Part shown: in pieces, positions 30,401 to 47,100 of the stretch
Layout of the letters: each line of letters starts with the position of its first letter
Position numbering within the stretch: the stretch's first letter is position 1
Assembly (NCBI GenBank): GCA_032358165.1
Contig: JAALGY010000020.1
Span: forward strand, 372,001-436,000
Origin: Diplosphaera chodatii
Taxonomy: Eukaryota; Chlorophyta; Trebouxiophyceae; Prasiolales; Stichococcaceae
Length of the DNA: 64,000 bases
Direction of reading: 5' to 3'
The notes under the pieces: model-generated
What the model saw: only the letters and a program-made list of their open reading frames with translations
Databases searched by the model: none
Told to the model about the DNA's origin: nothing
Translations under genes and position numbers: made by a program

Positions 30401-32265
30401 TGGTGTTGCAGGACAACGACATCATCTTGTGTGACGGCCCGTGCAATCGAGCGTACCACGAGCAGTGCCTGGACCCCCCGCTGAAGGCGGCCGACCTGCC
30501 TGCAGACGCCCCCTGGCTCTGCCCTGCCTGCAGTGCGAAGGTGCCACACTCTGGGCATCTTGCCTTTCTCCTCAGCTGCTGTGAGGAGGATACAGCTTGC
30601 ACCCTTGCCCTGTCATCGGCTACCAACTAGTACTTGGGCATGTCTGCTTACTGTAGAGCTGGCAGTACTGCTGCTGAAGAGACACAAAAGAAGGATCTAG
30701 CATCTTCCACGCTGTTACTCAAGACCTCCGCCAATAGATGTGAGCAGCATTGGCTCAGGGTGTGCATCACAACACGACGATGACATTCATCGGCTGTAGT
30801 TCTGCTGCCGGCAGGACCAGGCGCTGGACCTGCTCAACCTGGAGTTCGGTTTTGCTTATGAGCTGGAGACGCCATGGCATGCCATCTTCTCAGAGGCGGC
30901 AGCGCCAGAGGGCGACGCTGCGCCGGCGGCAACAGCCCACCCTGCAGCAGGTTGCTGTGCTGCTGTGCTTCGACATTCAAGGATGCGTGAGCAACTCTTT
31001 GACGGCAGGGACTGACATGAGCTATGCGCACTTGCCCACACTCTCTCGCTGATCGGCGGACGCAGGCCAGTGCTTCAGTTGTTAGCGCTGTGCCACACTG
31101 CAACCGCCTTCTTCAGTGCTGCTCCTGCAGTACTGACTAGACACTTACTTCTGCGCAGACACCACGACTGCAGGCAGACAGTCACCTGCAGACGCCAATG
31201 GCAAGCTAGGGTGGCTGGACGCACAGCTGCCATCCGATGAGGAAGACGACTCTGACTTCGAGTGAGGACGATCGGCACACTGGGCTCAGTCGGGATTGCC
31301 ATGTCAAATCAAGAAGGCGTTTGCCTGCGTGTGGTTGCCCCAGCATTTGCAGCTGCTGTCATGCTGCGCTTGCCTGACGTGCAGGGGCAGCAATCGCAGA
31401 GGCGAGGGCGGGGAATCAGACGCCGAAGCAGCGTCCTCAGGTGCCCAGCCCAGCAGCCTGCAGGACTGCAGCGCTGGCGGGGCAGCAGCTGCAGCTGGCC
31501 CAGGCAGGCCGTCGATGCCGATCAGCAACCAGCCCAGCGGGGTTGGCACAGGTTCCGATGCCGGCGGCGGCGGCGGGAGTCGCGCAGATGCTCGTGCAGG
31601 TTACAGGAGTGGGGCGGCGGACGCAGCAGATGCTGCTGCTGCTGACATGAGGAGCGGCAGCGATAGCGAGGGCGGGGACAGCGTGGTCAGCGAGGCGCTG
31701 GGGCCTGATGGTGTGATTGAGGATATCACAGTCAGGTGGGCAGATTGTACTCACCCGTGGCAAACCGTGTGTAACTGGAACCAATTGAGGCTGCACTGCG
31801 ACAGTGTGCCAGACGTTGAACTTCCAAAGCTCGATGCTGCCGCTGATTCTGCTTCCAACTCGTGCAGTGCGATGTGGCTGCAGGACTGATGGCGAGGGCA
31901 ATGTCGCCCCCAACATTGGCAGAGGCGGCAGCGGCAGCGAGACGGACCCACAGCTTCTCATCGTGCCTGGCAGGCGGGCTCGCAAGGCTGTGGACTACAA
32001 GGTTTGCCGCTGCAGCCCTGTTCCGTCTACTGAGAACGACCCATTTTTTGGCATCCGCCCATTGGTTATCAGGACCAGGACACGTGAGCCGAGTCTGCCG
32101 TTGCTGAGGTGGATGCTGGGCATGGCATTGCAGAAGCTCAATGCGGAGATGTTCGGGGACTACGAAGCGTTCGATGGGGAGGGCGATGCCGAGGAGGAGT
32201 GGGGACCCGACTCTGTGACGCCTCGCTTTGGCTCTGGTCGGGGGCGTGGCGGCGGGCTGGGCTGA
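27447..32265 (+). CDS. AT-hook and PHD-finger chromatin protein, PRH/HAT3.1-like but without a homeodomain
   Basis: The twelve exons are 27447..28686, 28849..28991, 29142..29265, 29369..29489, 29768..29870, 30052..30207, 30412..30540, 30815..30950, 31159..31261, 31385..31735, 31884..32001 and 32134..32265, giving 951 residues. Residues 1-410 are low-complexity, rich in A, K, R, P and Q, histone-H1-like, with an AT-hook (RGRPRKPK, about residue 147). More RGRP-type motifs occur near the ends of exons 1 and 3. Residues about 615-672 form a PHD finger in the spacing C-x2-C ... C-x2-C ... H-x2-C ... C-x2-C ([29 protein letters not shown]). Downstream are [13 protein letters not shown], acidic DEEDDSDFE and [18 protein letters not shown], blocks typical of plant PRH/HAT3.1 PHD-homeodomain proteins. 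No homeodomain follows: the protein ends in an R/G-rich tail. Role inferred: nuclear reader of histone H3 tails and AT-rich DNA. Confidence 0.9.
30213..30230. repeat. short interstitial telomere-like repeat
   Basis: Two consecutive CCCTAAA-type units (ACCCTAAACCCTAAA) occur in the intron after exon 6 of the PHD-protein gene. A TTAGGG-like unit also occurs near 33983-33989 in an intron of the glutamate dehydrogenase gene, on the opposite strand sense. CCCTAAA is the plant and Chlorella-type telomere repeat. Two units can occur by chance. Confidence 0.5.
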
Positions 32266-33379
32266 TGATGTGCAGTGCTCAGGTCATGAGCTTACGTGCT
32301 CGGCAGCAGATGGAGCACTAATGCCAGTACTGAACAAGTGGCTGCACCACAGCATGCCCATATATACAGCGTGCTATGCTGCGGGCTGGTTCAGCAACTT
32401 TCACACGCCATTAGGGAATGGGCGGCACAGTCTGTTGCCCGGCAGCCCGTGTGCTGCAGATGGCAAGACAGCATGACAGCATCAGCCGCAGTTGCGGGCG
32501 GTGTGCCGCTGACGCCCGTAACAGGCATGACGGCAGGCCCTTTCACATGTTGCCTGGCGGAACACTGCAATGGTGGAGCCTGTTTGGGGCCATCCTTATC
32601 CAAACCCTAATGTCGCCAGATCCAAGAGCTGCCATGATCAAGCCTTGATATGTCTATTGCCCCATTTGCTTATACACTTCTAGCATACTGCCATCAACCA
32701 CGACCTGAAGGTAGCTCAGCACCCGCCATCATGACGACCGACAAGGTGAGGCGCCCGCTGTTTGCCGAGATCGTGCGCCTGACACCAGCAACCCTAGAAT
32801 CGGCAAACCATGTCACAGCATGGCGATCAGCATCCTCCAAGCTCAGCACAGCGCGCACAGGTGCCTGAACTTTGTTTACCAGGACCCAGATGCACCCTGT
32901 TTGCCGCCGGGGTCACGCTGTCAGCCTGGCCTGCAACAGATCGCGGCTTGAGAACAGCTTCCAGCAAGCTACGCCATGCGTTGCCGCCTCGCGTCGGGCA
33001 TGCTCTGCTTGCTGTAGCGTTTGCCTGCCCAAACGGGCCAAACATCCGCAGCTCGGCGGCGCCGTGCCCGGCCAGGGGTGCCACATGGGGACCCATATGG
33101 GCACACGTGCATTCGTCCTGCCCGCACGCTAGGGTCGCGGCAATGGCCTTACAAGGATGGCAAACAGTCAGTGTCAGGCATTGCAACGGCGTGCGTCGTT
33201 TGGCACACCCCGATCGTGCCGGGTCCTGTCGCCGAGCGTGAAGGACACTTCCCACGTGGGTCATCTGCCTGATACTTCTGAGCAGCGTGCCCCCCGGGTT
33301 CCGTCGTGCTCTCCCACCTGAGAAGCTGGCAAACGCTACGGCACTGCGTTCGTGGAAGATCACAGTCGTCATCACCGCC
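32266..33379. other. intergenic, 1.1 kb, no gene seen
   Basis: It lies between the PHD-protein gene and the glutamate dehydrogenase gene, both on +. The 5' untranslated region of the latter, and possibly an upstream targeting exon, would be here. The frame immediately upstream of 33380 stays open from 33287 (MPPGFRRALPPEKL...) and could encode an N-terminal extension. Confidence 0.4.
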
Positions 33380-37421
<4,042 letters not shown>

Positions 37422-38156
37422 GTTGGCTCATATTAGAACGCGACCATTGAAGGATGGCCAGCGGAGATGAAGCACAGCAGCAGCCAGTCGATTGCCTGCG
37501 CGACTCCCTTGTATAGGTCTGCAATGGCGGCCTTCATGCCGGTACAGGATGGCCAAGAACTGTGGTGCTCAAGTAAGCACATGCCGCTTGCATTTGCGCC
37601 TCAGGCCGAAGCATTGGCAGCTCAGATGTTGTAGATTGTACTGAGTACGCTGGCGGCCAAACTTGTTCGTTCATGGCAATGAACCTTGTTTCTGCTTTGA
37701 CCAGCACCCATACCACCGCAAGTGGTGTCTCTGCAAACTGCGTACAGCACGTGCAGCCTGTCACATGTTGTACTGCGCATGCCTGTAACATGCTGCAGTC
37801 CAGGTACGATGCAGCTCTACTACATCTCGAGCACTGCTGCCACTGAGCAGCTGACTGGCTGCAGGCGTCACAGGCTAGCATTAGCTTCCAACCGACTTGT
37901 TCTTTCAACAACGCCAGTTTGTTCAGCCGTTGGTGGCTCAAGGCCTGACATCCCAGCAGTGTGCAGCATGGACATCGCTGCAGGGCAGGCGCACAGCCTG
38001 GTTAGTCACCGGGCATCCCTGCACAGTCGTGCCGCTTGGTGCCTGAAGCATATATGCTTGCTCCTTCACTTCAGCAAGGTGCAGAAGGTGCTATCAATGT
38101 TTACATCTGCCTCACACGCAAGCGCACGGCGCTGACGCAGGTGGCACCGGCTGTGA
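37422..38156. other. intergenic, no gene seen
   Basis: It contains the GDH 3' untranslated region and the 5' region of the inositol-pyrophosphate kinase gene. The kinase ATG at 38157 is preceded by a TGACGCAG acceptor-like sequence ending at 38140, so a non-coding first exon upstream is possible. Confidence 0.4.
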
Positions 38157-41100
38157 ATGGCCTTCAAGTTTGCCTCCGAGGCTTTGGCGATCCCAAGGCG
38201 CATCAGGGAGGAGGGCGGCGAAACCGAGTCGTCGGAGAGCACCTCAGACCTCGCGGCGTCGCAGGCGTCCAGCAGCCTGCGCGATGATCGGTCGCTTTCC
38301 CGGCCACCATCCAGCCACAGCGAGCTGGGCGAGTCGCCAGCCGGCTCCTATGTGGCCCGTGCTGCCAGCATGTCCCACGCGCAGGATGTGAAGCGCGGGC
38401 TGTCCATGAGCAGGCAGCGGCAGGCGCAGGCACGGAAGCAGCGTGCAGCAGGGGAGCGGGTGATGAAGCGCACACACTCGGTGGGCTGCTGCAGTCGTTC
38501 CACTGTGGACATACAGCAGCCAGGCATCAACGGTGTATGCTGGTGCTGCTGTTGGACCAGGGGCTTGGCTTGAAGGTCAATCATTGGTTTGAAGGTCAAA
38601 CTCCTGGAATTTCCTGCTGCGCCCCAAGGCGCATGGACCCCAGAAGCGTGTGCATGACATATTGCACACAGCGAAGATGCGCCTGTGAGCTGAGGGTGTG
38701 CTCACTGCTCACACCGTGCCATGCGTGCGTCAGGCTCCGGGTTTGGCAGACGAAAATGGCAACAATGGCGAGCTGCCCAAGATCGTGGTTGGCGTCTGTG
38801 CCATGGACCGCAAGGTGAGCTGTGGCACCACTGCATACCTGACCAGCCCTTCAGCACAACGTGTGACCCACCGCTGCTGCAGCGGTGGTTTCACCGCCGA
38901 AAGCATCAGCAGAATGTTACAGCACCAGTCAGGTCCACCCCTGGCTACTCTGCACAACGTCACAGGCGCGATCCAAGCCAATGGACAACATCTGCAAGCG
39001 GCTGCTAGCATTCGGCGAGTTCGAGCTGGTGATCTTTGGCGACGACGTGATCATGGAACATCCCGTTGACGACTGGCCGGTGTGCGATGCGCTGCTGTCA
39101 TGGCACTCGGAGGGCTTCCCCCTGAAGAAGGTGCGCCATCATTAGCGTCCGTTGCTCACTGTGGCGAGCCAACTAATAGAACACGTGATACATACTCAGC
39201 ATCTTAGCGGCAGATCGCAGCCAACATGCAAATGATGTAGCAGCTGCACGCCTTGGGAGCAGCGAGGGCAGAATGAACAAAGCCAGAGTCATGGATGGGG
39301 CACCAATTTGGGGTTGGCCTGGTGCCCGCCATATGCTGCCGGTTGTGAACATGTAGCTAAATGCGCACGATGGTCACGGTGGCTGGTGAACTGCAATGTG
39401 CAGGCGCAGCAGTATGCGGCGCTGCGGAAGCCGTACCTGATCAATGACATCCTGGAGTCCAACACGCTGCTTGACCGGCGCAGAGTGTACCGACGCCTGC
39501 AGGTGCAACCCGCATCATGGCATGTGCCGAGCAAGCGACATGCCAATGCTCTGCAGACGCGGCAGCGCGATGACATGCACCAGTCCTGTAGCTAGGCGTA
39601 GCCCTGGCTGCTGCCAGCTCATGAGCGTGCCGGGCACAGTAATCATGAGTATTGCAGCACTGTGACTGGCCACCATGTGCCTCCAGCGGCAGCATTGCTG
39701 CACCCTGCAGGACAGCGGCATCCCGGTGCCCAACCACATCATCGTCAACCGGGACGAGGCCGGCCGCGATCCGCCCGGCTTCGAGGAGACCGAGGACTAT
39801 GTGTCGCTGAACGGTGGGCACTTGTGGCGTTTCTGCTAGACACAGCTTCCAGCCGCACATCATCTGCCATGCACCCGATGTAAATGTTGGATCCGTGGCA
39901 CATGTCCTATTACAATGAGCAAGTGGTTGTCCTTGCATCATGGCTTCGTTTCCTGTGCCGGCAAACGAGTGTGTTGCTTGCAGGCACGAAGATCAGCAAG
40001 CCGTTCGTAGAGAAGCCCGCAGACGCTGAGGACCACAACATCCACATCTACTACCCGCACTCCATGGGCGGCGGCGTCAAGCGCCTGTTCCGGAAGGTCG
40101 ACAACAAGTCCGCGGACTACGACGCCGACCACCCAGGCGAGTCCCTGCACATCTGTGAGCAAGCAATGGCACCTGTTGTCTCACTGAAGGCTGCTGGGCA
40201 CAGAGTGCTCTGAGGAAACGATGTGTACGCTTGCAGGCACTGTGCGGCGGGACGGCTCCTACATCTACGAGGAGTTTCTGGCCACCGGCGGCACAGATGT
40301 CAAGGTGATCCACCGCACGGTGGCCAGCACATGACCGTTTCGAGTTCACAACTCATGAACTGCCTTGCAGAAGAGGCGGCACCGCGGCAGACCCCAATGT
40401 GCAGTCTGAGTACGATGTTTTCGCCGCTGTCTCTCTACTCAGGTGTACACCATAGGGCCGCGCTACGCTCATGCCGAGGCGCGCAAGAGCCCCGTGGTGG
40501 ACGGCAAGGTGGTGCGGTCCGCGGATGGCAAGGAGCTGCGCTTCCCCGTGCTGCTCAGTCCCCAGGTGAGCATGCCGTCTGACACCCTGCATAACCCGTG
40601 GATATCCCCAGGATGCCTGTAAGCCCGTATCATACATGTTCTCGCTTCGCAGCCATATGCCAGTTGTGAGTTGCTCATATACTCGGTCTTCTGTTGGGGT
40701 CTCTGGTTGTTGCCCATGTTTGAGTGTTCAAAGACATGGAGGCTGATTTTGAAGCCTTGCTACATACCTGCAGGAGAAGGAGATTGCTCGCATGGTGACA
40801 CTGGCATTTGGGCAGAAGGTGTGCGGCTTCGACCTGCTGCGCAGCGAGCGCGCCCGCTCGTTCGTTTGTGACGTCAACGGCTGGTCCTTCGTCAAGAACT
40901 CGCACAAGGTGACTGGACCGGTGCAGATGGCCGCCTGCCCCCGCCGCACCTGCACGCGCTTGACCAGCGGCATCTATCAGGCATTCCCTGCACACAGCTC
41001 AGGTGTGTGTTGTGTCACCACCACAGTACTACGACGATGCGGCGGGCATCCTGCGCAGCATCATCCTCAGCGCCATCGCGCCGCACCGGCTGTCCATGCC

Positions 41101-44100
41101 GCATGCGCCCATGCCCGCCTTCTCCGTCACGCCCGACCAGGTGCAACCCCCCTGCAGCAGTGTCATCCTGCCACTTCTGCAGCAACGAACCGTGGCACCA
41201 CTCGACGCTGTCCTGGCGAGCTGCCGGACCATGTCTAGCCGTCACTCCGCGAGCTGGCGCTCACCTGTGTCATGTAAAGTACCCTCTGCAGCATCGTCCC
41301 AAGAATGCAAGTGGACTGGTGCAGGCGCTGCCGCGGCCGGAGGACCTGGTGGCCGGGCTGGCCATGGCGGAGCACGAGGGCGCGGTGTACGAGGACTCCA
41401 TGGTGCGCTGCTTGCGAACAGTGCTGACTGGTTGCTTGACAAGGGCACGTGGACGTGGCAATGCTAGTCCCTGGCAGCCTGCTCAGGCCAGTGCCCCGAG
41501 TGCAGGATGAGCTGGCGGCGGCGGCAGAGTCGATGGAGCTGCGGTGCGTGCTGGCGGTGGTGCGCCACGGCGACCGCACCCCCAAGCAGAAGATGAAGAT
41601 GACTGTCACCCAGGTGCTCACGCATGCGCTGTAGACCCTCTGGCCTATCCTAGGCATGTCCAGGACATGGCAGGCACATCGTGCAACTTGCCGCGCTGCA
41701 GTGTTACTGCATTATGTTGTTTTCCAGCTGCAGCCAGTGCGCCTGGTCAACAAGGCTGCGCTTGGTGCAACAAGAGCCTTGCCGGCCAAGAGGCTGTCCG
41801 GTTCCCGTGCAGGCCCCGATGCTGGAGCTGATGCACAAGCACATGGACGCCAAGGGCAAGCAGGCGAAGCTGAAGAGCCCCGCCGAGCTGCAGGCAAGTC
41901 CAGCCGCTGCATGATAGTTTGCTCAGCACACGGCCGCATCGGTTTCGCGGGTGTCCCATTGAGAGTGTCCCATTCACATCGTGGCCAGCTTCAGCATGCA
42001 CGACACCAAAGGAACTTGAGTGCAGAAGGAACTCCTTGATGTCAACAACCATCAAGAATCAGTGAAGTAAGTGGTAGCGTGTCATCACTTCAGTGCAATC
42101 TTCACAGGAGCTGCTGGACGTGACACGAGACCTGCTCAAGGACCTGGATGCAAAGCCCAGCGCGCCCGAGACTGATGAGCTGCGCGAGAAGTTCCGCATC
42201 GTCAAGGTGTGGCCCCTGAAGCTCCTCGCTCGTACCACCGCAACTTTGGCCAGTCTATCACTAGCCAGCTGTCTAAATTCTCGTGCTGCCCTCAATCTGC
42301 TGTGTTTTGTCCTGCTTGAAGCTGCTGCCGGCTGCTGCCGCCCAATAGTTGGCATGCATTGCAATGCCTGGCCGGCCCCGGAGCTGGTGCCCTCCGCACG
42401 CAGACGGTGCTGGAGCAGGGCGGCCAGTTCGCGGGCATCAACCGCAAGGTGCAGCTCAAGGCGCTGCAGTGGAGCGGGCCGAAGGACGGCACCGCGCCCG
42501 ACGGCAGCAAGCCCCGCATCACCGAGGCGCTCCTCATCCTGAAGCACGGCGGCGTGCTCACCCACGCGGGCCGCGCTCAGGCGAGCCGCGGATCAACCTG
42601 TGTCCATTGTCCTGGCAGGGTCGGGCAATTGTCCCGCGGGTTGCTGGCACGTGGGCTGGCTGGCCTGCACTGGGGTATGACTCAAAACACCAGAGTTGCG
42701 GTGTGCTGGCAGATTGCAGCCAGAGTAGCTCAGCTTGGAAATTCAGTCGCTTCGCACCATCTGTCCCACGGCCTTCAGAAACAGGGTGCCGGGCAATGGC
42801 ATGCTGTTGATGCAGCTCACCGTTTGATCTGTTTGAGTAACAAGCAACCTGACTACCCTTGCAGTCCGAGGAGCTGGGGCGGCACTTCCGCACCGTGATG
42901 TACCCGCGCTACGGGCCGGCCGGCGGCGGGCTGCTGCGCCTGCACTCCACCTACCGCCACGACCTCAAAATCTACTCGTCCGACGAGGGGCGGGTGCAGA
43001 TGTCGGCCGCCGCCTTCACCCAGGGCCTGCTCGACCTCGAGGGCCACTCGCTGACGCCCATCCTGGTCAGGTAGGCATGCCTGCAGATGCCCTTCAGTTA
43101 TCAGCCCCCAATACATTGAACATGGTGCCGGGGTCGGGGAGAAGATGCTCGCAGCTGGGTTTGTCAATGTATTGGGCAGTGGTGCGCTTCCAAGGCCGCA
43201 CTGATGGTACTGCATTGGCGCTGAAACAAGCTCCACCTGCATTGCAGCCTCGTCAAGAAGGATGCGCACATGCTGGACGCCTTCGGCAAGGGCGCCTCCG
43301 ACGACATCCGCTCCGCAAAGGAGGAGCTGTACAATCAGGTGGGCTGAGCTGCATAGACATTTGCACGGGCGTTGCACCACCTATGCGTGTGGCACATGGG
43401 AGGCTCATGCGATCACTGTGTGCAACTGGCCCTGCGGCATTCATGCGCATCCAGTGTGCAACGCTGCGTAGATTCGAACAGACAGTCTTGCCCCTGCTCT
43501 GCAGATGACATGGGACGCGGCGGCGGGGTCGTCAGCGCGGTCCAGGCCCACTGGCGCCACGCCGCTTGCCAGCCCGCCGCCCAGTCCCGCCCCGCAGCCG
43601 ACCCGCGGCGCGGCGGACCACAGCAGCGACGAAGGTGCGGTGCAAGCAAGGCGTGCAGCTGCGCCCTGCATGCTGCAGTGCTGCGCGGCCTTGACGAAGC
43701 TTGCCGATGGATGGGCGGTGGACAGGCTGGAATGAGCTTTGCGACACAATCGATCATGGGATGTGATGTACTGTTGAAGTGCACTTACTTCACAGGTGCG
43801 TCTTTGCAGGCACAGCAGCCAGTGCGCTGGTCAGCCACGCTCTGGCAGCACTCACAGCCCAGGACTCCCTGCCCTCTGCTGTGGGCGACGCGGTGCCTTC
43901 GTCACTAGCCTCCAAGGTGCTATCAACCAACAACGCCATCTGCAACATCGTGCTTGCCGGCACTGTGTGTGGCATGCGCACATCCATGATGCTCACCGCT
44001 ATTGCTGCCCTCAACGTTCTGTCATGTTCCAACGGAACAGGCGACAGATGGAGGGGCGTCAGATTCCAGTGACCCGGTCAGCAGCCCGCCGGCCAGGGCG

Positions 44101-47100
44101 CCGAGGGGGGCGTCGCACCCGGCCCCAGCCCGCCCCGGGGCCGTGCCTGCAGAGGCAGCAGAAGCAGCGGGCGGCAGCGTGGCGAGCGCCGCAGCCAGCA
44201 GGACAGCCAGCAGCAGCCTGGGGGCCTCGCCGCTGGGAGAGCCGGGCGGTGAGGGCGCTGCAGGGGGGCTGCCGCCGCGCCCAGACATCCTCGGCATGCC
44301 CGCCCACCCGCTGTCGCTGCTCAAAAAGCTCATGGGGCACATCAAGGTGCGCACGCCACCGCTCTGCTGATGGTCATGCCCTGCTGTGAGTGTGGGTGGG
44401 CATGCCACCGTTCTGCATGCAGCATGCTGGGAGGGGGGCGAGCCCCATCACGCATGTGCAGACATGTGTACAATCCTCGTACGTCCAGTTGCTGGTGGAT
44501 GGGCTGCGGCAAATGTGCCTGCAAGAGCGGCACGCCGCCAGCGGGGAGGCGCGGTCCTACTCCGCCCTCACCCAGGCCCCCTCCGAGTGGGAGGAAGTGG
44601 TGAGCCTGCTCCGACGCCGAACTCCTGGTAGTTATTCAAACTGCTCCTGTAGAGGTGCAAATATGCAGGGATACTTGTGCTTGGTAGACGGCTCCACCAA
44701 CACGCCAATGGCTGGCGACGGCCAGTCTTCAGCGCGCTTGCCGTCGAGATCACCTAAGGCTCCTATGTGACCCCTGTTGCTGCAGCCGGGGCAGCCGTGT
44801 GGCGGCGAGCGGCTGCTGCTGATGTTCGACCGCTGGCGCAAGCTGGGCAAGGCGTTCTACAGCGAGAAGCGCGGCGAGTTTGACATCAGCAAGGCGAGCG
44901 CGGCGTCTGGCTGTTCAGCTGTGCTGGGTGCCGTGCTTGAGCCTGTACGCTCTGCTTGGGCAGCCCCTGTAAGCATGTATCTGCAAGGGCTTGCAGGTGC
45001 CGGACATCTACGACAGCGCCAAGTATGACAGCATCCACAACCGGCACCTGGGCCTCGACTTCAGGGACCTGTACCAGGTGATCCTTTGCAGCCCCACAAC
45101 CGTGCCACCTGGCATCTCAGTCAACCCCCCCAGCCGCATTGCAACTGCATGCTGATGTAGATCAGCCCACTTCGTAGATGTGCACAGGGTGATATGTTGC
45201 TGTTATGAACTGGGGGCCATCGGAAGTGTGCACAGTGTCAAGGAGCCTGACACGATTCGAGCGAGCTGCTGCGCTGCAGACGGCGCGGGTGCTGGCGAAC
45301 GCGGTCATCCCCAACGAGTACGGCATCGACCCCAGCGGCAAGCTGCGCATCGGCTCCAAGATCTGCGCCGCGCTGCTGGGGAAGATCCTGGCGGACCTGG
45401 GCAACATGCGGGAGGAGTCCATTGCCACCGCGAATGTGCAGGCGAGCAGTTTTGGGGCCTGTGACTAGGCCAAAATGGCCCACCACCAGTATGAAATCAA
45501 TCTCAATGTCAATTGGGACGTTAAGGGCTCGGGGCTTGGGGTGGTAGACGATGGGGCATGTGACTGCTGCCCGCTCGATGCTGGCGCGCCGTTGCTGGAG
45601 GCAGGCAGGGCATATGTCATCATGCGCGCTCACATGTCCACCGCGGATGGGTGGCGGGCGCCCGCTCATGTTCCGAGATGATGGTGCAGGAGACGCCGGA
45701 GCTGTCGCCCTTTGACGTGTATCCCGACGCCACGCACGAGATCACGCACAGCCAGCCCGGCAGCAGCGACAGCAGCATGGCCCCTGCAGCGCCTGGGGAC
45801 TCGGGCCACAGGCTCAGTGAGCTCGACAGTCCCAGGGAGCCCAGCGGTGTGGATCCCTCCCATATCCCTCCAGCTCACTCACATTGTTTCTAGATGCAGT
45901 GCAGTTGTCTAGCCTTCTTGCAGTGTCGACGCAGTATATGCAGCAAATGAGAAGCTGAACACATGCAGCAGCCGTATGTTCAGGAGCCACTTCAGCTTTG
46001 CGCCAAATTGCTATGTTCCTTTGGACCTTGTCTCAGGTGCGGCAGTTGGCTCAGGGGGCAGCGACACCAGCAGCTTGGGGCCGTCCAGCCTGAGCAGAGT
46101 GGCCACCGCTGGCAGCCTGAGTTCAGGTGGGCTGCTGCACTATCCTCCGCCATGTCTTCACCTAGCTGCACCGCCCCGGGCCTGCTGCCACCCTGCAGCA
46201 CACCACAACCTACCATGTCTGAGACACGCCATGGCCTGTACCTGCAGTTGGCCAGGACCAGTGCCAGACCAATGATGTCCTGCTTGCATGCATGCAGGCA
46301 GCGCGCTGCAGCCGATGGCGGCGCCGGCCAGCGTGGCGACGGCGGCGAGGGAGGCGCCCGCTGCAGGGGGGGAGGCGCCCGCCGCAGGGGGGGAGGCCTC
46401 GCCCGCTGCAGGGCCGGGCGAGGTCTCGCCCACGAAGGCGTACGACCCCAGCGGCGACGGCGGCCGGCCGACGGATGACTCCCCGCGGGCCCCCACCAGC
46501 GACAGCGACGACGGCACGGAAACCATGCACAGGTATGCCCTGTCCTCGGCCATGGAAGGTGGTAGTCATGGCACCTGGCGGTAACGCCTGCACGCACCTG
46601 ACATGCTGCTGCTCACGGGAGTGCAAAAAGGCCAGTGTTTGCAGCATGCCCGCATGCCCTTCAGCCTCAAGCACTGCCGGACACCTCTGACATCCATTCA
46701 TGTTACGTACCCTGCTGCTGCGCAGGCTGTGTCCCACGTACGCGACGGACATCAACAGCCCGCTGCGCCACGTGCGCACGCGCATCTACTTCACCTCCGA
46801 GTCGCACGTGCACTCGCTCATCAACGTCCTGCGCTTCTGCCAGCTGGGTGCGCCTGCTTGCTGCCGACCTGCAGCCATCTGCTGTCTCATGGCATGCATG
46901 TACATGCACCAGAAACCGCTGACCGCACGGCGCTCCGGGGAGGTTGTAAGGCACAGTGCGCCCCTGTTGAAGACGACTGGGTGATGTGTCAGCGGCCGGT
47001 CGTCCGCAGGCAAGGATGCGAAGGGGGGCGGCGGGCGGCCGCTGGTGTCGCAGGAGGCGCGGGCCGCGCTGCGGGAGACGCCTGAGCTGGACTACCTGAC

